Shown here: in pieces, positions 7,991 through 10,989 of the stretch | Layout: every line of letters starts with the position of its first letter | How positions within the stretch are numbered: the first letter of the stretch is position 1 | Assembly: GCA_050731755.1 (NCBI GenBank) | Contig: JBOHPP010000077.1 | Coordinates: 1 to 10,989, forward strand | DNA length: 10,989 nt | Direction: 5' to 3' | From: JBOHPP01 sp050731755 | GTDB taxonomy: Bacteria; Methylomirabilota; Methylomirabilia; Rokubacteriales; CSP1-6 | Made by a program: the position numbers and the translations under genes | The notes under the pieces: generated by a model | Told to the model about the DNA's origin: nothing | Database searches by the model: none | Seen by the model: only the letters and a program-made list of their open reading frames with translations

Positions 7991-8006
7991 TGGTATTCCG
8001 GTTGCT
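7991..8006 (+). promoter_or_regulatory. Candidate sigma-54 promoter of the 8039 operon
   Basis: TGGTATTCCGGTTGCT has the invariant GG and GC at the right spacing and a perfect -12 block TTGCT; the -24 block is TGGTAT instead of TGGCAC. The start would be near 8017, leaving a leader of about 22 nt that contains a strong GGAGG (8027-8031) 7 nt before the ATG at 8039. This geometry is normal, which adds credit. Confidence 0.5.
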
Positions 8007-8038
8007 CACCCTAGCCTGCGACGCCTGGAGGGTGTCAC

Positions 8039-9340
8039 ATGCCAGTGATCGCCAGGAAGGTGCAGGGCACGGCGCAGGACCGGATTAGGACCCTCGTCGC
8101 CGAGCATCTCGAGATGCTCGAGCCCGGGTTGAGCGTTCTCGAGACGTCGCTACGCCTCGGTCGCACCACGATCGACGTGGTGGCGGTCGACGCCAAGCAG
8201 ACGCTGGTCCTGGTGGCCGTCGGCGAGATCGCCGACGAGAAGCTGCTGGTCAGCACCCTCGACGCCTACGTGTGGTGCGTGGCGTTCCCGGACAACGTCC
8301 GGCGTCTCTACCCGGCGGCTTCGATCGCGGCGACCCGCCCGCCGCGGGTGATCTTCGTGGCCGAGAGCATGCCCGACGCGTTCCTGGAACTCGTAGAGCG
8401 CCTCTCCGTCGTCAACGTGGAGTGCCAGGAGTTGTCGGGATTGGCCGGTGCCGATCGTGGCCAGGCAGCGATGGACGCGGCGCCGGCGGCTCCGGCGGTG
8501 GAGCGCCAGCCCGCCGTGCTCGTCACCACCGCGTCCGTGGCCCGCGCCATTGAAACTCCGGCGAAGGTGGTCGCTCGTCCGACGCCTGCCGAGCCGGTGC
8601 GGGTGGCTGCGGGGTTCGATTCGGCCGTCGCCCGGCAGTGGGAGAGCTTCCTGGCCGCCGAGCCGGGCGCGGCCGGACGCAACGAGATGGAGCCCGAGCC
8701 CCACGCGGAGCCGGTGAGCGTAGCCGACGAGGCCCTCCCGAGGCCAGCCGCGGCACCGGTGATCATGACGAACGTGCGCCCGACCAGCGACCCGGATGCG
8801 AATGGCCACGGCCCGACCGGGCACTCGGTCAACGGGCACGCGAACGGGCGCTCGAATCACGCTCAGGAGGCGCCCGCGCCCGGGACGAACACTCGCGCGG
8901 GGCGAGCGGCGGCAAAGAGCCAGCCGTCGCGGGCCTACGTGTTCGCACAGCTGGCCCGGGAGGTCGAGCAGATGACCGAGCATGCTGCCGTCGACCTCGG
9001 CCGCCAGCCGGCGCAGCCCGTTCAGGAGGCTCCGGCGCCAGTGGCGGTCAAGGTACCGGCCGCGGCTGAGCCGGCCCTGGTGGCGGTCCCGCCGGCCCTC
9101 GTGGCGGCCCCCGCGGCCCCGGTGGCGGTGCCTGAGACCTCGGCGGCGGTGCCCGAACCCCCGGTGGCGGCGCCCGCGGCGGTGGCGCCGGTGCCTGCGC
9201 GTCCTGCGTCGGTGGCTACGGCCCCGAGCGAGGAGAAGCGTCCCGTGAACCACCCGGCGCTCGAGTCGCTGCGCTTCCCCAAGAACGGCGTGTCGCGGCA
9301 ATGGCAGGAGTTCCTCGACCAACTGGCGGCCGAGCAATGA
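8039..9340 (+). CDS. Unrecognised protein: degenerate PD-(D/E)XK-like domain plus long linker
   Basis: I do not recognise this 433-residue protein as a named family. Residues about 10-135 follow the pattern of NucS/DUF91-like PD-(D/E)XK nucleases: helix VAEHLEMLEPGLSV, strand TTIDVVAVD with the conserved Asp (D46), strand TLVLVAV, helix LLVSTLDAYVWCV, strand RVIFVAES and VNVEC. Where those enzymes have E-x-K the sequence has A60-V-G62, so catalysis is unlikely. Residues about 145-400 are a Pro/Ala/Val-rich linker with an NGH-rich patch (about 254-275) and PVAVP-type repeats (about 345-395). A short motif occurs twice, ARQWESFL (198-205) and SRQWQEFL (419-426, near the C-terminus). No signal peptide or membrane segment is seen. 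GGAGG at 8027-8031 fixes the ATG, and the stop overlaps the HD-GYP gene by 4 bp. A scaffold or partner role in c-di-GMP signalling is inference. Confidence 0.85.
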   Translation: MPVIARKVQGTAQDRIRTLVAEHLEMLEPGLSVLETSLRLGRTTIDVVAVDAKQTLVLVAVGEIADEKLLVSTLDAYVWCVAFPDNVRRLYPAASIAATRPPRVIFVAESMPDAFLELVERLSVVNVECQELSGLAGADRGQAAMDAAPAAPAVERQPAVLVTTASVARAIETPAKVVARPTPAEPVRVAAGFDSAVARQWESFLAAEPGAAGRNEMEPEPHAEPVSVADEALPRPAAAPVIMTNVRPTSDPDANGHGPTGHSVNGHANGRSNHAQEAPAPGTNTRAGRAAAKSQPSRAYVFAQLAREVEQMTEHAAVDLGRQPAQPVQEAPAPVAVKVPAAAEPALVAVPPALVAAPAAPVAVPETSAAVPEPPVAAPAAVAPVPARPASVATAPSEEKRPVNHPALESLRFPKNGVSRQWQEFLDQLAAEQ

Positions 9341-10881
9341 GCGCGATGGAGTTCCGGATTCTCGCGGTCGACGACCAAGCGCCCATCCTGAAATTCCTGA
9401 AGTCCGCGTTGTCCGGGCCGGCCTGCGTGGTGTCGGGAGCCTCGACCGCCGAGCAGGCGCTGGCGCTCATCGCCCGCGAGCCGTTCGACCTGGTGATCTC
9501 GGACATCACGATGCCGGGGCTGAGCGGCCTGGACTTGCTGCGAGCGATCAAGTCGCGGCAACCCGAGACCCCGGTCATCCTCATCACCGGTTCGCCGACG
9601 GTCGACTCGGCGGTGTTCGGCCTGCGCCACGGCGCCTACGACTACCTGGCCAAGCCGTTCTCGGCTCCGGAGGTTCGCGCGCTGGTGGACCGCGTGCGCG
9701 AGGATCGCGCGCGGTTCCCCCGACCGCTCAGTCAGGCGGCCGGTCTCGCCGAAGACCTGGCCCGGCGGCAGCTCGGGCTGGAGGTGTTCCTCCGGATCGG
9801 CGAGCTGGCCCTGCAAGGCATGGCTCCCCAGCCGTTCGTGGAGCAGGTGCTGCGCGACACCCTGCAGAGCCTGGCCGGCGACGCGGCGGTGATGCTGATC
9901 CGCGACGGGGAGGCCGGCTTCACCACCCACCACGCGGGCGAGCCCGCGCTGGTCAAGCAGCTGCTCAGCCACTTGCGGCCGGCGCTGGACCGGCTGGTGG
10001 CCGCCAGCGGCCGTCAGACACTGGCCCTCACCGGTCCGGGCGATCCCTACACGGCGCTGGCCGCCATGATTCCGGGCCTGCAGCAGCCGACCGGCGTGCT
10101 CTGCCTGGGCCGCAACGCGCGGACACGCGCCTTCCTGCCTGACGAGAAGGAGCTGCTCCTGGGGTTCGCCCAGAACACCGCGCTGGCCCTGGAGCGCATG
10201 CGCCTGGGGCAAAACGTCGAGCGGAATCTGGTCAACACCATCACCGCCTTCGTCAACGCGATCGAGTCGAAGGACCGTTACCTGAAGGGCCACTCGGCCC
10301 GCGTGTCCCTGTATGCCGGCGAGATCGCCACCGTCATGGGGCTGGGCTCCGAGAACACGCTGCTCGTGTGCCGGGGCGCGATCCTGCACGACCTGGGGAA
10401 GCTGGCCATCCTCGACCCGATCCTGAGCAAGCCCGGCGTGCTGACGCCGGAAGAGTACCAACTGATGAAGGACCACGTGGAGGTCGGCTACAAGATCCTC
10501 AAGCCCCTCGGCTTCCTGGACCGCGAGGCGCTGGCCGTTCGACATCACCACGAGCGCTTCGATGGCCTGGGCTATCCGGACGGGCTGGTTGGTGAAGATA
10601 TCCCGTTGATTGCGCGTGTGGTCACCACAGCGGACGCGTTCGATGCGATGACGTCCGACCGCCCGTACCGCAAGGCGCTGCCGTTCGAGACCGCCATCGC
10701 CGAAATCGAGCGCGGGTCAAGCACGCAGTTCGACCCCGCGGCAGCCGAGGCGTTCCTGGCCATCCCGCGGCAGCGGCTGCTGGACATCAGCGGGTATTCG
10801 AGCGCCACCCGGGCCTTCGAGGACGCGGTGGCGACGGCCACCGGCGGCGAAGCCGGCGTGGCCATGGAGGCAGGACGATGA
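9337..10881 (+). CDS. REC-GAF-HD-GYP c-di-GMP phosphodiesterase
   Basis: This 514-residue response regulator should hydrolyse cyclic di-GMP. The receiver (about 7-125) has phospho-acceptor D56 (DLVISDITMP), T84 and K106. Residues about 145-290 look like a GAF-like domain (DAAVMLIRDGEAGFTTHHAG, TGVLCLGR, LLLGFAQNTALALERM). The HD-GYP domain (about 300-490) has NAIESKDRYLKGHSARV, the HD pair H351-D352 in ILHDLGKLAI, the metal ligands in RHHHERF (H403-405), G412-Y413-P414 in DGLGYPDG, and TTADAFDAMTSDRPYRKAL. All key residues are intact. The ATG at 9337 overlaps the previous stop; an ATG 9 bases later is an alternative. Its stop overlaps the next ATG. It is the enzymatic opposite of the GGDEF protein at 5334-6389. 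No kinase is adjacent. Confidence 0.95.
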   Translation: MSAMEFRILAVDDQAPILKFLKSALSGPACVVSGASTAEQALALIAREPFDLVISDITMPGLSGLDLLRAIKSRQPETPVILITGSPTVDSAVFGLRHGAYDYLAKPFSAPEVRALVDRVREDRARFPRPLSQAAGLAEDLARRQLGLEVFLRIGELALQGMAPQPFVEQVLRDTLQSLAGDAAVMLIRDGEAGFTTHHAGEPALVKQLLSHLRPALDRLVAASGRQTLALTGPGDPYTALAAMIPGLQQPTGVLCLGRNARTRAFLPDEKELLLGFAQNTALALERMRLGQNVERNLVNTITAFVNAIESKDRYLKGHSARVSLYAGEIATVMGLGSENTLLVCRGAILHDLGKLAILDPILSKPGVLTPEEYQLMKDHVEVGYKILKPLGFLDREALAVRHHHERFDGLGYPDGLVGEDIPLIARVVTTADAFDAMTSDRPYRKALPFETAIAEIERGSSTQFDPAAAEAFLAIPRQRLLDISGYSSATRAFEDAVATATGGEAGVAMEAGR

Positions 10882-10989
10882 GCACGAAACGGACCGTTTC
10901 CAGGTGGCTGCTGTGGATCAGCGTGGCGCTCCTGGCCAGTCCCGGGCTCGCCGAGGCGCAAAACGCAGTGCTCTACGAGGTCACCGAGA
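10878..10989 (+). CDS. Exported protein, 5' end only
   Basis: Only 37 codons are present before the window ends. They show a typical Sec signal peptide: basic start MSTKRTVSRW, hydrophobic core LLWISVALLASPGL, and a likely cleavage after AEA before QNAVLYEVTE. The ATG overlaps the HD-GYP stop and has GGAGG at 10866-10870. It is the third or later gene of the 8039 operon; the mature protein cannot be identified. Confidence 0.8.
   Translation, partial: MSTKRTVSRWLLWISVALLASPGLAEAQNAVLYEVTE

Noticed and set aside
9022..10551. Long antisense frame opposite the HD-GYP gene (also 8150-9337, 6468-7511 and 476-1306)
   Set aside because: These mirror high-GC coding sequence on the other strand, with Arg/His/Gln-rich translations and no recognisable domains.
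10886..10900. GAAACGG-A-CCGTTTC inverted repeat as an operator
   Set aside because: It lies inside the signal-peptide codons just after a coupled start; a chance repeat in coding sequence is more likely.

Overview
The window is very GC-rich (roughly 70% by eye) with dense genes and several ATGA/GTGA stop-start overlaps. It has no RNA genes, insertion sequences or CRISPR. Gene content (YihY, Ku, VKOR, HPF, baeRF, BON, orphan response regulators) and codon use suggest an uncultivated high-GC soil or sediment bacterium, for example of the Rokubacteria/Methylomirabilota or deltaproteobacterial type. This placement is a guess from gene style; no marker gene is present.

Layout. (1) 1-315: the 3' end of a small unrecognised gene, running into the tail of the next, convergent gene. 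(2) 182-1665, minus strand: a two-gene unit of a low-affinity-iron-permease-family membrane protein followed by a YihY/BrkB membrane protein. (3) 1762-5331, plus strand: a tight operon of an HPF/RaiA-type ribosome hibernation protein, a baeRF (bacterial eRF1/Vms1-like) protein with a zinc ribbon, a BON-domain membrane protein, the NHEJ protein Ku and a VKOR-type thiol oxidoreductase. As given, Ku carries two single-base frameshifts and VKOR one. (4) 5334-6389, minus strand: a GAF-GGDEF diguanylate cyclase. (5) 6531-7868, plus strand: an NtrC-type sigma-54-dependent response regulator. (6) 8039 to the end, plus strand: an unrecognised protein whose N-terminal domain resembles a catalytically dead PD-(D/E)XK nuclease, a REC-GAF-HD-GYP c-di-GMP phosphodiesterase and the start of an exported protein.

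The most striking signal is regulatory. The 96-bp gap between regions 2 and 3 holds two back-to-back sigma-54 (-24/-12) promoter matches: a perfect one facing the HPF operon and a near-perfect one facing the permease/YihY unit. Near matches also lie upstream of the GGDEF gene and of the 8039 operon; the latter has a 14-bp palindrome where an enhancer site would be expected. With a sigma-54 activator encoded in the middle, the simplest reading is a local sigma-54 regulon that joins dormancy and stress functions (ribosome hibernation, ribosome rescue, envelope, DNA repair) to c-di-GMP synthesis and breakdown. At three of the four promoters the predicted start lies only 4-7 nt from the start codon and no Shine-Dalgarno sequence fits between, which predicts leaderless sigma-54 transcripts.
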